Assembly (NCBI RefSeq): GCF_019218295.1
Contig: NZ_JAHUZF010000003.1
Span: 310,001-374,000 of the forward strand
Direction: 5' to 3'
From: Maritimibacter sp. DP1N21-5
Lineage (GTDB): Bacteria; Pseudomonadota; Alphaproteobacteria; Rhodobacterales; Rhodobacteraceae
DNA length: 64,000 bases
Below, in pieces: positions 35,099 to 43,681 of this stretch. The stretch's first letter is position 1, and each line of letters starts with the position of its first letter. The position numbers and the translations under genes were made by a program. The notes beneath the pieces were generated by a model, which worked only from the letters and a program-made list of their open reading frames with translations, was not told the DNA's origin and searched no databases.

Positions 35099-35953
35099 AT
35101 GAACTTAATTGATAATAATGGTCTCATTCCAAGCACTTTGTGCCGTTACCGGCCTGGCGACACGGAATATGCACTTCATGAAATTGAAGAAGCGCTTTCA
35201 AGAAAGCAGCACTGGTTTTCTTCTGTGGCCAATGCCAATGATCCATTTGACTGCAATCCGGCGTTTACGAAATCATCAAACAAAGACGTTTTCCAAACCT
35301 ACAGACAGCTACGTCGACGGTATCTTGTCGACCAACACTCTGAGCACTTTTTCGGGTTAGGCAGGTCCCATCGCAAGCGAGAGCTTCGGAAGAAGTTCGA
35401 AGTTAACTTGCCCAATGTGATGAAACATAGACATAAGCTCGACAGCATGGCCGATCGCGTAAGAAGTCAGTCGAAGATAATATGTCTATGCGAGGCTTGG
35501 GATCATCCTCTAATGTGGTCTCATTACGCGTCTGGACATACTGGATTGGTACTTGTATTCGCCTACCGCCCAGAATTTGTGGAGCTTACAGGTGAGGATG
35601 CGCCGCTTCCGATCTGTTACTCCGACGAAAGATCGCACATCACCACCGTTGATATTCTTGCGTGGTTATATGCGTCTGAGAGCAATGGCGCATTGATTGA
35701 CCGCTCGGAGCATGCTTTCAATGCCATGATATTGGGTAAGGCGGCAGACTGGGAATACGAACGCGAGTGGCGTATTCACAAGCGTTCGGACAAAGATGGG
35801 TACAAGCCCGTGCATTGTCTAGAATTGAAAGAGGTCCTCGTCGGGATGCGGGCATCCCGAAGCCGAGAGGCTGAAGTTCGTGAAGTATGCAGTGGTAGAG
35901 TGCCTGTTGTGAGACTTCGGTTGGACAACAAGGAGTATAAACTGAGCCGTTGA
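35099..35953 (+). CDS. DUF2971 family protein on an A+T-rich insert
   Basis: The 284-residue protein shows the DUF2971 pattern: LCRYRPGDTEYALHEIEEALS, WFSSVANANDPFDCNPAF, then IICLCEAWDHPLMWSHYASGHTGLVLVFAY (in pieces) and, near the end, WEYEREWRIHK. The enzymatic role of the family is unknown. Codon choice and base composition are visibly richer in A and T than in all neighbours, which points to horizontal acquisition. ATG 35099 follows AAGGCGG. Genes of this type often occur in variable chromosomal islands; a defence role is speculation. Confidence 0.85.
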   Translation: MNLIDNNGLIPSTLCRYRPGDTEYALHEIEEALSRKQHWFSSVANANDPFDCNPAFTKSSNKDVFQTYRQLRRRYLVDQHSEHFFGLGRSHRKRELRKKFEVNLPNVMKHRHKLDSMADRVRSQSKIICLCEAWDHPLMWSHYASGHTGLVLVFAYRPEFVELTGEDAPLPICYSDERSHITTVDILAWLYASESNGALIDRSEHAFNAMILGKAADWEYEREWRIHKRSDKDGYKPVHCLELKEVLVGMRASRSREAEVREVCSGRVPVVRLRLDNKEYKLSR

Positions 35954-36037
35954 ACTCTTCCCTCGTAATCGCTTCGCCTCTGCTCCGGAACCTCCCCCCA
36001 CCTCCCAACGTTCTCCCTCCAAAGGAGACCGCAGCCC

Positions 36038-36427
36038 ATGCCCGCCGACCGGACGCTCCCCCGTGCCACGCCGCTCAACCACACCAACGCCGCCGCCGAC
36101 CTCGCCCGGGTGCAGCGGATCGCGCGCCTGTTCGACACGCGCTATGGCATCCCGGGCACGCGCCTTCGCTTCGGGCTCGACAGTATCATCGGGCTGATCC
36201 CCGGCATCGGCGATATCGCGATGCTCGCGCCCTCGGTCTATATCCTCGCCGTGGCCATGCGCCACAACGTGCCGAAGGCCACGCTCGCCCGGATGGTGGG
36301 CAACGCGGCCATCGACGCGGGGGTCGGCTCGATCCCGATCCTGGGCGATATCTTCGACCTCTTCTTCAAGTCGCACCGCCGCAATGCGGACCTTCTGGCC
36401 GAGGCGCTGGGAGGCCCGCGCACATAG
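36038..36427 (+). CDS. DUF4112 domain membrane protein
   Basis: The 129-residue protein has the DUF4112 arrangement: ARLFDTRYGIPGTRLRFGLDSIIGLIPGIGD, a first hydrophobic helix (IAMLAPSVYILAVAM) and a second GVGSIPILGDIFDLFFKSHRRN. AAAGGAG precedes the ATG. Function is unknown, but relatives are small inner-membrane proteins. It starts a run of four more small membrane-protein genes on the same strand. Confidence 0.88.
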   Translation: MPADRTLPRATPLNHTNAAADLARVQRIARLFDTRYGIPGTRLRFGLDSIIGLIPGIGDIAMLAPSVYILAVAMRHNVPKATLARMVGNAAIDAGVGSIPILGDIFDLFFKSHRRNADLLAEALGGPRT

Positions 36428-36497
36428 GGCCGTCGGAACCCGGTGGCGAGCCGGGGCGTTCGGTTTGCATCCATGTCGACAGGACAGGAGGTTCGCC

Positions 36498-36722
36498 ATG
36501 AAATATGGTTGGAGACTGGTGTTGATCCCGCTCTGGGCGTCTTGTGTCGCCGGGGCGGTCGTTATCGCCGCGCTCGCGGTGGGCCTGGTGAGCTGGATCG
36601 CCTTCGCGGTGGCAGGTGTGATAGGGCTGATCGTCGGGGTTCCGGCGGGGATCTGGAACGCGAAATACATGCGCCGCGAAGACCCGCACTGGCGCAATGG
36701 ACGCCCCGTCGGCACGCATTGA
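36498..36722 (+). CDS. Small membrane protein, two predicted helices
   Basis: The 74-residue protein has two hydrophobic stretches (LVLIPLWASCVAGAVVIAAL and AFAVAGVIGLIVGVPAGIWN) and a polar tail ending RREDPHWRNGRPVGTH. CAGGAGG precedes the ATG by six bases. The frame is open upstream without support. No function was recognised. Confidence 0.65.
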   Translation: MKYGWRLVLIPLWASCVAGAVVIAALAVGLVSWIAFAVAGVIGLIVGVPAGIWNAKYMRREDPHWRNGRPVGTH

Positions 36723-36828
36723 CCGGCTGCGGCGCATTGGACGATGGACAGAGACGGTCCTCGGGACCACTCTGCGACGGAATCCCGGGTGATCCACGTA
36801 TCACTCGCGTGTCCAAACGGAGGTTCCC

Positions 36829-37323
36829 ATGTCGTCCAAACCCGCAGGTTATTCCCGGCTCCAGATCGCGCTGCACTGGGTCATCTTTCTTCTCATCGCT
36901 GTCCAGTTCCTGTTCCACGACGGGATGGAGGAGGCTTGGGAGGCCGTCACGCGCGGCACCTATGCTGGCCCGAGTGCCGGGGCGATGCTGCATGTGGTCG
37001 TCGGGCTGAGCGTGCTGGTGCTGGTCGTGCTGCGGCTCGGCGTGAAGCTCAAGCGCGGCTCGCCCGCGCTGCCCGAAGAGGAACCCGCCGTTCTTCGCGC
37101 CGTGGCTCATGGAACGCATTGGGCGCTCTATGCGCTCATGATCCTCGTTCCGCTGTCGGGGGCGGTCGCCTGGTTCACGGTGAACGAAAACGCGGGCGAC
37201 GGGCATGAGGTGATGAAGTCGGTGCTCTTCATCCTCGTGGCGCTCCATTTCGCGGGTGCCCTGTTCCAGCGCTTCGTTCTGAAATCCGACGTGATGACGC
37301 GGATGGTGCGGCCCGGCGCGTGA
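36829..37323 (+). CDS. Cytochrome b561 family protein
   Basis: The 164-residue protein has four transmembrane helices with histidines placed for two b-type hemes: LHWVIFLLIAVQFLFHD, MLHVVVGLSVLVLVVLRL, THWALYALMILVPLSG and VALHFAGALFQRFV. Bacterial b561 proteins carry electrons in the inner membrane, often from superoxide or quinol to quinone. The next small gene starts 12 bases after its stop. Confidence 0.9.
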   Translation: MSSKPAGYSRLQIALHWVIFLLIAVQFLFHDGMEEAWEAVTRGTYAGPSAGAMLHVVVGLSVLVLVVLRLGVKLKRGSPALPEEEPAVLRAVAHGTHWALYALMILVPLSGAVAWFTVNENAGDGHEVMKSVLFILVALHFAGALFQRFVLKSDVMTRMVRPGA

Positions 37324-37334
37324 GCGCGCCCCTG

Positions 37335-37514
37335 ATGCGGCTCGTCCTGATCCTTCACTCGATGATCGGCACCACGCTCGCTGGCGTCGCCGTCGTGGTG
37401 GCGCTGGTCTCCGGCGTGACGGGCCTCTGGCCGCTCGTGGGGGCGGCCGCAGCGGGCTGGCTGATCGGTTGGCCCGTCGCGTTCGTGGTGGCGCACCGGA
37501 TGCATGGTGACTGA
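37335..37514 (+). CDS. Small two-helix membrane protein, first paralogue
   Basis: ATG 37335 gives 59 residues, beginning MRLVLILHSMIGTTLAGVAVVVAL and ending VAHRMHGD. It aligns along its length with the neighbouring gene at 37587 (shared GTTLAGV, a second hydrophobic helix and the end R(M/L)(H/R)G), which supports this start over GTG 37320, five codons upstream, that overlaps the cytochrome stop. I recall that such proteins in Rhodobacterales carry the misleading label 'CTP synthetase'. Function is unknown. Confidence 0.7.
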   Translation: MRLVLILHSMIGTTLAGVAVVVALVSGVTGLWPLVGAAAAGWLIGWPVAFVVAHRMHGD

Positions 37515-37586
37515 CGCAGATCAATGTCCCCGGATTTTCCCTGGCGCAGGATCGGAGCGGGATACGACAGTCATAAGGAGGGGACC

Positions 37587-37763
37587 ATGTTCCTCATCAT
37601 CGCGCTTTATGCCATGGGCGGCACCACGCTGGCCGGCGTTTTCATGGTGGCGGCGTTGACCGCAGGCTACACCACGCAGGAACCCATCATCTGGTCCGCC
37701 CTGGCGGGCTTTATCGTCGCGCTGCCTCTGGTGTGGCTGGTCAACCGACGGCTGCGCGGCTGA
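37587..37763 (+). CDS. Small two-helix membrane protein, second paralogue
   Basis: The 58-residue protein begins MFLIIALYAMGGTTLAGVFM and ends WLVNRRLRG. AAGGAGG precedes the ATG. It is a tandem paralogue of the gene at 37335: both have a GTTLAGV core in the first helix, a second helix with an AGF/AGW motif, and a basic end. The two probably arose by duplication. Function is unknown. Confidence 0.72.
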   Translation: MFLIIALYAMGGTTLAGVFMVAALTAGYTTQEPIIWSALAGFIVALPLVWLVNRRLRG

Positions 37764-37815
37764 TCCCCGGTTTTGAGTTGAAGCGCGCTCCGGTGCTGGC
37801 TAATCAGGGCGGAGC

Positions 37816-37892
37816 GGTCCCTTAGCTCAACTGGATAGAGCAGCTGACTTCTAATCAGCAGGTTTGGGGTTCGAGTCCTCAAGGGATCGCCA
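37816..37892 (+). tRNA. tRNA-Arg (anticodon TCT, reads AGA)
   Basis: The 77-base gene folds as a cloverleaf: acceptor GGTCCCT with AGGGATC (one G-T pair), D stem GCTC/GAGC, anticodon stem GCTGA/TCAGC with loop CTTCTAA, T stem TGGGG/CCTCA with loop TTCGAGT, discriminator G and an encoded CCA. The anticodon TCT specifies arginine. T-arm bases 37869-37880 recur at 34758-34769. Confidence 0.96.
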
Positions 37893-38198
37893 GCCATTCT
37901 TTGTTCGTCAGCGGCAGAACCCGTGTCCGATGAGGTCGCGGGTCGATTGATTTCGGATCAGCCTCAATATTCAGCCTGGGAAAGGTCAGAGTAAGCGCCT
38001 GTCACCGATCGGAATTCTTTGCTTTGAAGATTCCCGAATCCCGGAATCCTGGATTTCTGGACTCCCAGAGTCGTCAAGTCCCGACTTGCGGCCGCGTCCT
38101 CGCGCCACCTGATGACCCCACCGAACGCCCCGTTAGCCTTTGCGCCCTGCACGCGGGCCATCCTGTTCCGGCAGCACCGCAACCGGACAGGAGGCCCC
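37893..38198 (+). promoter_or_regulatory. luxI upstream region with two inverted repeats
   Basis: These 306 bases hold no convincing gene. GATTCCCGAATCCCGGAATC (38029-38048) is a 20-base dyad with six-base arms and an eight-base centre. CAAGTCCCGACTTG (38075-38088) is a perfect dyad with a two-base centre, about 110 bases before luxI. Lux boxes are dyads of about 20 bases, so these are candidate LuxR-binding sites. ACAGGAGG lies before the ATG. Confidence 0.4.
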
Positions 38199-38846
38199 AT
38201 GCTCCGTTATCTGTACGCGAAGGATCTGGTCCGTTTCCCGGATCTGGCGCGAAGCATGTTCACCGACAGGGCCGAGCAATTCGCACGCCGTCTCGGATGG
38301 CCTGTAGAGATGAATACGGCGGGCGAGGAGCGGGATGAATACGATGCGCTCAATCCGCTCTATGTCATCTGGGAGCGGCCCGACGGGCGTCACGGCGGGT
38401 CGATGCGGTTTCTGCCGACCACGGGGCGGACCATGGTGAACGACCACTTCGCCCATATCAATAACGGTCATCGGATCGAAAGTCCTTTCATCTGGGAGTG
38501 TACACGGTTCTGCCTGTCGCCACAGGCCGACCGTCGCGCTTCGGTCGCTTTGGCGCTGGGCGCGGGCGAGGTGATGGCGGCGATGAAGCTTCAGCATTTC
38601 GTCGGGGTCTTCGACGCGCGGATGGAGCGGATCTACCGGCTCATGGGGCTGGAACCCGACGTGCTGGGGCGTGTGGGCGAGGGGCGCGACCGGATCGGTG
38701 TCGGTCTGTGGTCGATGGAGGAGGCGGCCTTCGCCCCGACGCTGGCCAAAGTGGGCGTCGATCGGGCGACGAGCCGGGCGTGGCTGCGGTATTCCTTGGC
38801 GCTTCAGGCCTCAAGCTCGACCGGCGCGCTCGTCCAGAGCGCCTGA
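38199..38846 (+). CDS. luxI: Acyl-homoserine-lactone synthase (LuxI family)
   Basis: The 215-residue protein carries the invariant LuxI residues at the right spacing: R24, F28, W34, D46, D49, R70, E100 and R103. The surrounding text is DRAEQFARRLGW, EERDEYDALNP, GSMRFLPTTGRTMVNDHF and IWECTRFCLSP. It joins an acyl chain from acyl-ACP to SAM to make AHL signals. ATG 38199 has ACAGGAGG before it; the frame opens earlier without support. No luxR is adjacent; the nearest is at 27877. The SMRFLPTTGRTM stretch suits the family member type in Rhodobacterales. The signal chain length cannot be told. Confidence 0.94.
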   Translation: MLRYLYAKDLVRFPDLARSMFTDRAEQFARRLGWPVEMNTAGEERDEYDALNPLYVIWERPDGRHGGSMRFLPTTGRTMVNDHFAHINNGHRIESPFIWECTRFCLSPQADRRASVALALGAGEVMAAMKLQHFVGVFDARMERIYRLMGLEPDVLGRVGEGRDRIGVGLWSMEEAAFAPTLAKVGVDRATSRAWLRYSLALQASSSTGALVQSA

Positions 38847-38888
38847 TCGCGTCTGGTGCCCGCGCGGCCCGCGGGATAGGGTCGCGCC

Positions 38889-40421
38889 ATGACCCTTCCC
38901 GCGCTTCAGCTTTCCGACGATCAGGCCGACGCCCATGACCGTGTCGCCGAGGTTCTGCGCTCGACCGGCGTGGACATCGACGAGGGTCACCTGACCCCGA
39001 TGTCCGAGGGCAAGACCCGTGTGATGGCGGTGATCGGCAAGGCGGGGTCAGGCAAGACGCTGCTCCTCGCGCAGCTTTATGAGGCACTCGAAGAGGCCGG
39101 CGTCGAGGTCGTCAGTGGCGACTGGGAAGGCAAGCGTCGCAAGGACCGGCGCACGCTGGCGATCCTCGCGCCCACGAACAAGGCGGCCTCGGTGCTTCGT
39201 AACCGGGGCGTGCCGGCGACGACGATCCACCGGATCCTCTATACCCCGGTCTATCATCCGGAATACGAGAAGATCGCCGAATGGCTCGCGGGGAACGGGC
39301 CGCGCCCCGAGATCGAGGAACTGACCGACGCGGCGCTCGACCGGGCCTGGGCCTTCTACCAGAACCAGAAGTCAATCCCCGGCGCGCTCGCCGCCGCCGG
39401 GCTGCGTGGCTCGGATTTCATCACCGGCTGGAAGCGGCGCGACGACCCGCTCGACATCGGCTTCATCGACGAAAGCTCGATGCTTGATGAGAAGCAGTTC
39501 GAGGACCTGCGCGAGATCTTTCCGACGCTCATTCTCTTCGGCGATCCGGCACAGCTCGCGCCCGTCGGGCAATCGGGCCAGATGGTGTTCGAGCGGCTGG
39601 CGAAACCGCAGGTCTGCACCTTGTCCCGTATCCACCGCCAAGATGACGACAACCCGATCCTCGACCTTGCCCATGCGCTCGCTGACGAGGGGCTGACCTT
39701 CGACCGCTTCGAGCGGATGGTCGAGGATGCCGCGCGCCGCGACCCCCGGGTCGTGATCGCGCCGCGCGTCGACGCCGACCTCATGGCGCGCTCGCCCGTC
39801 CTCGTCTGGCGCAACAAGACGCGAATCCGGCTGATCCACGCCTTTCGCGCGGCACAGGGCGCGCCGGGGGATCGGCTTATTCCGGGCGAGCCGCTGATTT
39901 GCGACGGGATCGAACTGCCGTTGAAGCACCGAAAGAAGCGGATCGACCTCGAGGCGCGGGGCCTGATCAAGGGTGCGCAGGTGGTGTTTCGGGGCGAGGG
40001 CAAACGCGCCGGGTTTTCACGGGTTCATGTCGTGGGTGCCGAGGATCCGGACATCTCGGTCGCAAGCATCATCAAGATCGAGATGCCGGACGAGGAAGAA
40101 CCCTTCATTCCCTTCGCCGCCAATATGGGCGCTGCATTCCTGCACGGCGCGGCGGTGACGATCCACAAGGCGCAGGGCAGCCAGTGGAAAGACGTGCAGG
40201 TCTTTGCCCCTGATCTTTACGCTGCGGCCCAGATGGGACGCAGCGAGGCGGGGATTCCGCTCTGGAAGCGTCTGGCCTATGTGGCGATCACGCGGGCGGA
40301 GGAGCGGCTTCTATGGTGCACGCGCTATGCGCTGGCGCGACCGCAGGTGGTGCTGGGGGTCGAGGACCTGCCCAAGCCCGTGGCGCGGCTGACGCTCGAA
40401 GGGGAGGAAAGCGATGCCTAG
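38889..40421 (+). CDS. ATP-dependent helicase, SF1 RecD/UvrD-like
   Basis: The 510-residue protein has helicase motifs in order: AVIGKAGSGKTLLL (Walker A, about residue 50-60), LAILAPTNKAASVLR (Ia), IGFIDESSMLDEKQFE (Walker B), LFGDPAQLAPVGQSG (III), SRIHRQDDDNPIL (IV), VTIHKAQGSQWKDVQVF (V) and LAYVAITRAEERLLW (VI). This resembles RecD2/Dda-type SF1B enzymes that unwind DNA 5' to 3'. It has no RecBC neighbours. The last eight bases overlap the SDR gene, so the two are probably coupled. Target DNA structure is unknown. Confidence 0.88.
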   Translation: MTLPALQLSDDQADAHDRVAEVLRSTGVDIDEGHLTPMSEGKTRVMAVIGKAGSGKTLLLAQLYEALEEAGVEVVSGDWEGKRRKDRRTLAILAPTNKAASVLRNRGVPATTIHRILYTPVYHPEYEKIAEWLAGNGPRPEIEELTDAALDRAWAFYQNQKSIPGALAAAGLRGSDFITGWKRRDDPLDIGFIDESSMLDEKQFEDLREIFPTLILFGDPAQLAPVGQSGQMVFERLAKPQVCTLSRIHRQDDDNPILDLAHALADEGLTFDRFERMVEDAARRDPRVVIAPRVDADLMARSPVLVWRNKTRIRLIHAFRAAQGAPGDRLIPGEPLICDGIELPLKHRKKRIDLEARGLIKGAQVVFRGEGKRAGFSRVHVVGAEDPDISVASIIKIEMPDEEEPFIPFAANMGAAFLHGAAVTIHKAQGSQWKDVQVFAPDLYAAAQMGRSEAGIPLWKRLAYVAITRAEERLLWCTRYALARPQVVLGVEDLPKPVARLTLEGEESDA

Positions 40422-41142
40422 CATTCTGGTGACAGGCGCATCCGGCGGGATCGGCCGAGCGGTGGCAGAGAAGTTCCTGTCGGAGGGCTGGACCGTGGGC
40501 CTCATGGCCCGGCGCGAGTCGCTCTTGCGCGAGGTTGCGGACGGGCGGACGAACGCGGTCGTCCTGCCGGGCGACGTGAGCGACGCGGCGAGCGTGGAGG
40601 GGGTCTTCGCGGACTTCCTCGGCCGCGCGGGTCGAGTCGACGTGCTCTTCAACAACGCCGGCATCTTCACACCGGCCGCCCCGATCGACGAGATTCCGGT
40701 CTCCGACTGGAAACGCGCGCTCGACGTGAACCTGACCGGGATGTTCCTATGTGCCCGGGCGGCCTTTGGCGCGATGCGCAGGCAGGATCCCATGGGCGGG
40801 CGGATCATCAACAACGGCTCGATTTCCGCCCATGTGCCCCGCGAGGGATCGGTGACCTACACGGCGACGAAACACGCGGTGACAGGGCTGACGAAGACGC
40901 TGTCGCTCGACGGACGGCCCTTTGACATCGCCTGTGGCCAGATCGACATCGGAAACGCGCGCACCGAGCTGCTGGAGGGGATCGTTCAGAAGGCGCGCGA
41001 CGCGGGCGAGGCGCCGCCGCCCTCGATGGACGTGACCCATGTGGCGGAGGCGGTCTGGAACATGGCCGCCCTGCCGCTCGAGGCCAATGTGCAGTTCATG
41101 ACGATCATGGCGACGAAGATGCCCTATATCGGGCGAGGCTAA
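40414..41142 (+). CDS. Short-chain dehydrogenase/reductase
   Basis: The 242-residue protein has the SDR nucleotide-binding motif LVTGASGGIGRAVAE, the NNAG motif in VLFNNAGIF, and the catalytic Ser and YxxxK in IINNGSISAHVP and VTYTATKHAVTG. The product oxidises or reduces an alcohol/ketone with NAD(P)(H); the substrate is unknown. It overlaps the helicase gene by eight bases. Confidence 0.93.
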   Translation: MPSILVTGASGGIGRAVAEKFLSEGWTVGLMARRESLLREVADGRTNAVVLPGDVSDAASVEGVFADFLGRAGRVDVLFNNAGIFTPAAPIDEIPVSDWKRALDVNLTGMFLCARAAFGAMRRQDPMGGRIINNGSISAHVPREGSVTYTATKHAVTGLTKTLSLDGRPFDIACGQIDIGNARTELLEGIVQKARDAGEAPPPSMDVTHVAEAVWNMAALPLEANVQFMTIMATKMPYIGRG

Positions 41143-41157
41143 CGCGCGGCGACGACA

Positions 41158-41267
41158 GCGCGGGGGATGCCCCCCCGCGACCCCCAGAGCCGCGTGTCAC
41201 GGGCCTGCCGGGCGTGGTGCGGTTTCTTGGGCCTGCGAAGCATGAGTATTTGGAGAAAGATGAAAGG
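41158..41267 (+). repeat. Composite intergenic element B: GC hairpin and GAGTATTT box
   Basis: CGCGGGGG and CCCCCCGCG near 41159-41179 form a hairpin. GAGTATTTGGAGAAAGATGA follows at 41244-41263. This is the same order as at 17048-16993 (minus) and 31848-31969 (plus). It lies in the convergent gap between the SDR and peroxiredoxin genes. Confidence 0.5.
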
Positions 41268-41283
41268 GCCGTGCGCCGAATCA

Positions 41284-41316
41284 AAAAGCCCCGGTGCAAT
41301 CACCGGGGCTTTTCGT
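41284..41316. terminator. Bidirectional terminator between the SDR gene and the peroxiredoxin gene
   Basis: AAAAGCCCCGGTG and CACCGGGGCTTTT are a perfect 13-pair stem with the loop CAAT. The A and T runs at the ends give T tracts on both strands. Confidence 0.9.
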
Positions 41317-41329
41317 GGATCATGGCGAT

Positions 41330-41983
41330 TTACGCCGGGTCTTTGATCGTGCGCAGGTAGGGCAGCTTCATGTCCACCTCGCCGAATTTCGCCTTGGCGT
41401 CGTCGTTGGACACGGACAGCGCGACGATCACGTCCTCGCCCGGGGTCCAGTTGGCCGGGGTTGCGAGCGGGGCGCCGTCGGTCTTCATGACGGCATCCAC
41501 GGCACGCAGCACCTCGGCGAAGTTGCGGCCCACCGACATCGGATAGGTCATGGTCAGGCGCAATTTCTTGTCTGGCCCGACGATGAAGACGGCGCGCACG
41601 GTCGCGCTGTCGGCAGGGGTGCGACCATCGGGGAGATAGGCATCAGCGGGCAGCATGTCGAAGGCCTTGGCCATTTCGAGACCCTCGTCCGCCACGATCG
41701 GGAAGCCAGCCTTGGCGCCGGCGTAGGACTCGATGTCACCTTTCCACTTCTTGTGTTCCTCGACGCCGTCGATGGAAATTCCCAGGACCTTGACGCCGCG
41801 CTTGTCCCATTCGTCGGCAAGCTGTGCCACCGCGCCGAACTCGGTGGTGCAGACCGGCGTGAAGTCCTTGGGATGGGAGAAGAAAATCGCGTAGCTGTCG
41901 CCGACGAAGTCATGGAGGTTGATCGGCCCCATGTCGGTTTCCACGGTCATGTTCGGGATGGTGTCGTTGATACGCAGGCCCAT
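41330..41983 (-). CDS. 1-Cys peroxiredoxin (Prx6 type)
   Basis: The 217-residue protein has the peroxidatic Cys in HPKDFTPVCTTEFG (C45) and no second cysteine, so it is the 1-Cys type. Other Prx6 features are IGISIDGVEEHKKW-like LGISIDGVEEHKKWKGDI, FPIVADEG and the C-terminal YLRTIKDPA. It reduces hydrogen or organic peroxides in the cytoplasm. It is divergent from the aldehyde dehydrogenase gene across about 230 bases. Confidence 0.96.
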   Translation of the reverse strand: MGLRINDTIPNMTVETDMGPINLHDFVGDSYAIFFSHPKDFTPVCTTEFGAVAQLADEWDKRGVKVLGISIDGVEEHKKWKGDIESYAGAKAGFPIVADEGLEMAKAFDMLPADAYLPDGRTPADSATVRAVFIVGPDKKLRLTMTYPMSVGRNFAEVLRAVDAVMKTDGAPLATPANWTPGEDVIVALSVSNDDAKAKFGEVDMKLPYLRTIKDPA

Positions 41984-42212
41984 GTCGGACTCCTCTCTGT
42001 TTCAATTCTTCGCGATACAGGTAAACCGATCCCGTTCCACGTCCAGAGGGTTGTGACAGAATGTCGTTCTGAATTCACGCCGCAACCGGAACGCACGGGG
42101 GTCTTCGGGCGCGTCGTGACGCGGCGACAAAGCGGAACCGACCGTGCGGTCGCTTGTGGACTCGCGGCAGGAGTGACAGGATGCCGCAAACTCGACACTT
42201 CGGGAGGCATTC

Positions 42213-43661
42213 ATGCTCGAGAAACGCGACTTCTACATCAACGGCGAATGGGTTTCGCCCACGACCCCCCACGATCACGAGGTCATCGACCCCTCGACCG
42301 AAGAACCCTGCGCGGTCATTTCGCTGGCCTCCGAGGCGGATGTGGACAAGGCGGTCGCGGCGGCCAGGGCGGCCTTTCCGGACTGGATGATGACCCCGGT
42401 CGAAGAGCGCATCGCGCTCGTCGAGAAGTTCCTCGCGATCTACAAGGAACGCTCCGAGGACATCGCCCAAGCCGTCACGATGGAAATGGGCGCGCCCATT
42501 GACCTCGCCCGGTCGTCGCAGTGGGGCGCGGGATATGCGCATACCAAGGCCTTCCTTGCGGCCGCGAAGAATTTCGAGTGGATCAAGCCTCTGGGCGAGC
42601 ATGCCCCGGACACGATGATCGTGCATGAGGCGGTGGGCGTCTGTGCGCTGATCACCCCGTGGAACTGGCCGCTCAACCAGATCAGCCTCAAAGTCATCGC
42701 CGCCGCCATCGCGGGCTGCACCATGGTGCTCAAGCCCTCGGAAGAAAGCCCGCTCGACGCGATGATCTTTGCCGAATGCATGGACGCCGCCGGGTTCCCG
42801 AAGGGTGTATTCAACCTCGTCAACGGTGACGGCGCGACGGCCGGATCGCGGCTCACGAGCCACCCGGACGTGGATATGGTGAGCTTCACGGGGTCGACTC
42901 GCGCGGGGATCGCGATCTCCAAATCCGCGGCCGAAACACTCAAGAAGGTGCATCTCGAACTGGGAGGCAAGGGCGCCAACATCGTCTTTGCCGATGCGGA
43001 CGAGAAAGCGGTGAAGCGCGGCGTGATGTCGATGATGAACAATTCCGGTCAGTCCTGTAACGCGCCCTCGCGGATGCTCGTCCAGCGCGACATCTATCCG
43101 CAGGCCGTCGAAGCCGCGAAGGCCGCCGCCGAGCAGGTGCAGGTGGGCAACGCGCATGACGAAGGCCGCCATATCGGCCCGGTCGTGAATGCGGCACAGT
43201 GGGAGAAGATCCAGGGCCTGATCCAGAAGGGCATCGACGAAGGCGCGACCCTTGTCGCCGGTGGTCTGGGCCGTCCCGAGCACCTGAACCGGGGGTTCTT
43301 CGTCAAGCCGACCGTTTTCGCGGATGCCAACAACCAGATGACCATCGCGCGTGAGGAAATCTTTGGCCCGGTCCTGACCATGATCCCCTTCGACACCGAA
43401 GAGGAAGCCATCCAGATCGCGAACGACACGGTCTATGGCCTGACGAACTATGTCCAGACGCAGGACGGGGCGCGGGCCAATCGGCTGGCGCTCAAGCTCA
43501 GGTCTGGAATGGTCGAGATGAACGGCAAGTCGCGCGGGGCCGGGGCCCCCTTTGGCGGGATGAAGCAGTCGGGCAACGGGCGCGAAGCCGGCGTCTGGGG
43601 GCTCGAGGACTTCCTCGAGGTCAAGGCTGTCGGTGGCTGGGCGCTCGACGCCGCCGAGTGA
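42213..43661 (+). CDS. NAD(P)-dependent aldehyde dehydrogenase
   Basis: The 482-residue enzyme oxidises an aldehyde to the acid. Visible sites are the cofactor segment ITPWNWPLNQIS, VLKPSEESPLDAMIF, FTGSTRAGIAI, the general base E249 in LELGGKGANIV and the nucleophile C282 in GQSCNAPSRM. It resembles the ALDH/betaine-aldehyde dehydrogenase group. GGGAGG precedes the ATG, and a terminator follows. The substrate is unknown. Confidence 0.95.
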   Translation: MLEKRDFYINGEWVSPTTPHDHEVIDPSTEEPCAVISLASEADVDKAVAAARAAFPDWMMTPVEERIALVEKFLAIYKERSEDIAQAVTMEMGAPIDLARSSQWGAGYAHTKAFLAAAKNFEWIKPLGEHAPDTMIVHEAVGVCALITPWNWPLNQISLKVIAAAIAGCTMVLKPSEESPLDAMIFAECMDAAGFPKGVFNLVNGDGATAGSRLTSHPDVDMVSFTGSTRAGIAISKSAAETLKKVHLELGGKGANIVFADADEKAVKRGVMSMMNNSGQSCNAPSRMLVQRDIYPQAVEAAKAAAEQVQVGNAHDEGRHIGPVVNAAQWEKIQGLIQKGIDEGATLVAGGLGRPEHLNRGFFVKPTVFADANNQMTIAREEIFGPVLTMIPFDTEEEAIQIANDTVYGLTNYVQTQDGARANRLALKLRSGMVEMNGKSRGAGAPFGGMKQSGNGREAGVWGLEDFLEVKAVGGWALDAAE

Positions 43662-43681
43662 CCCTACGGCATGAAAGTCAG

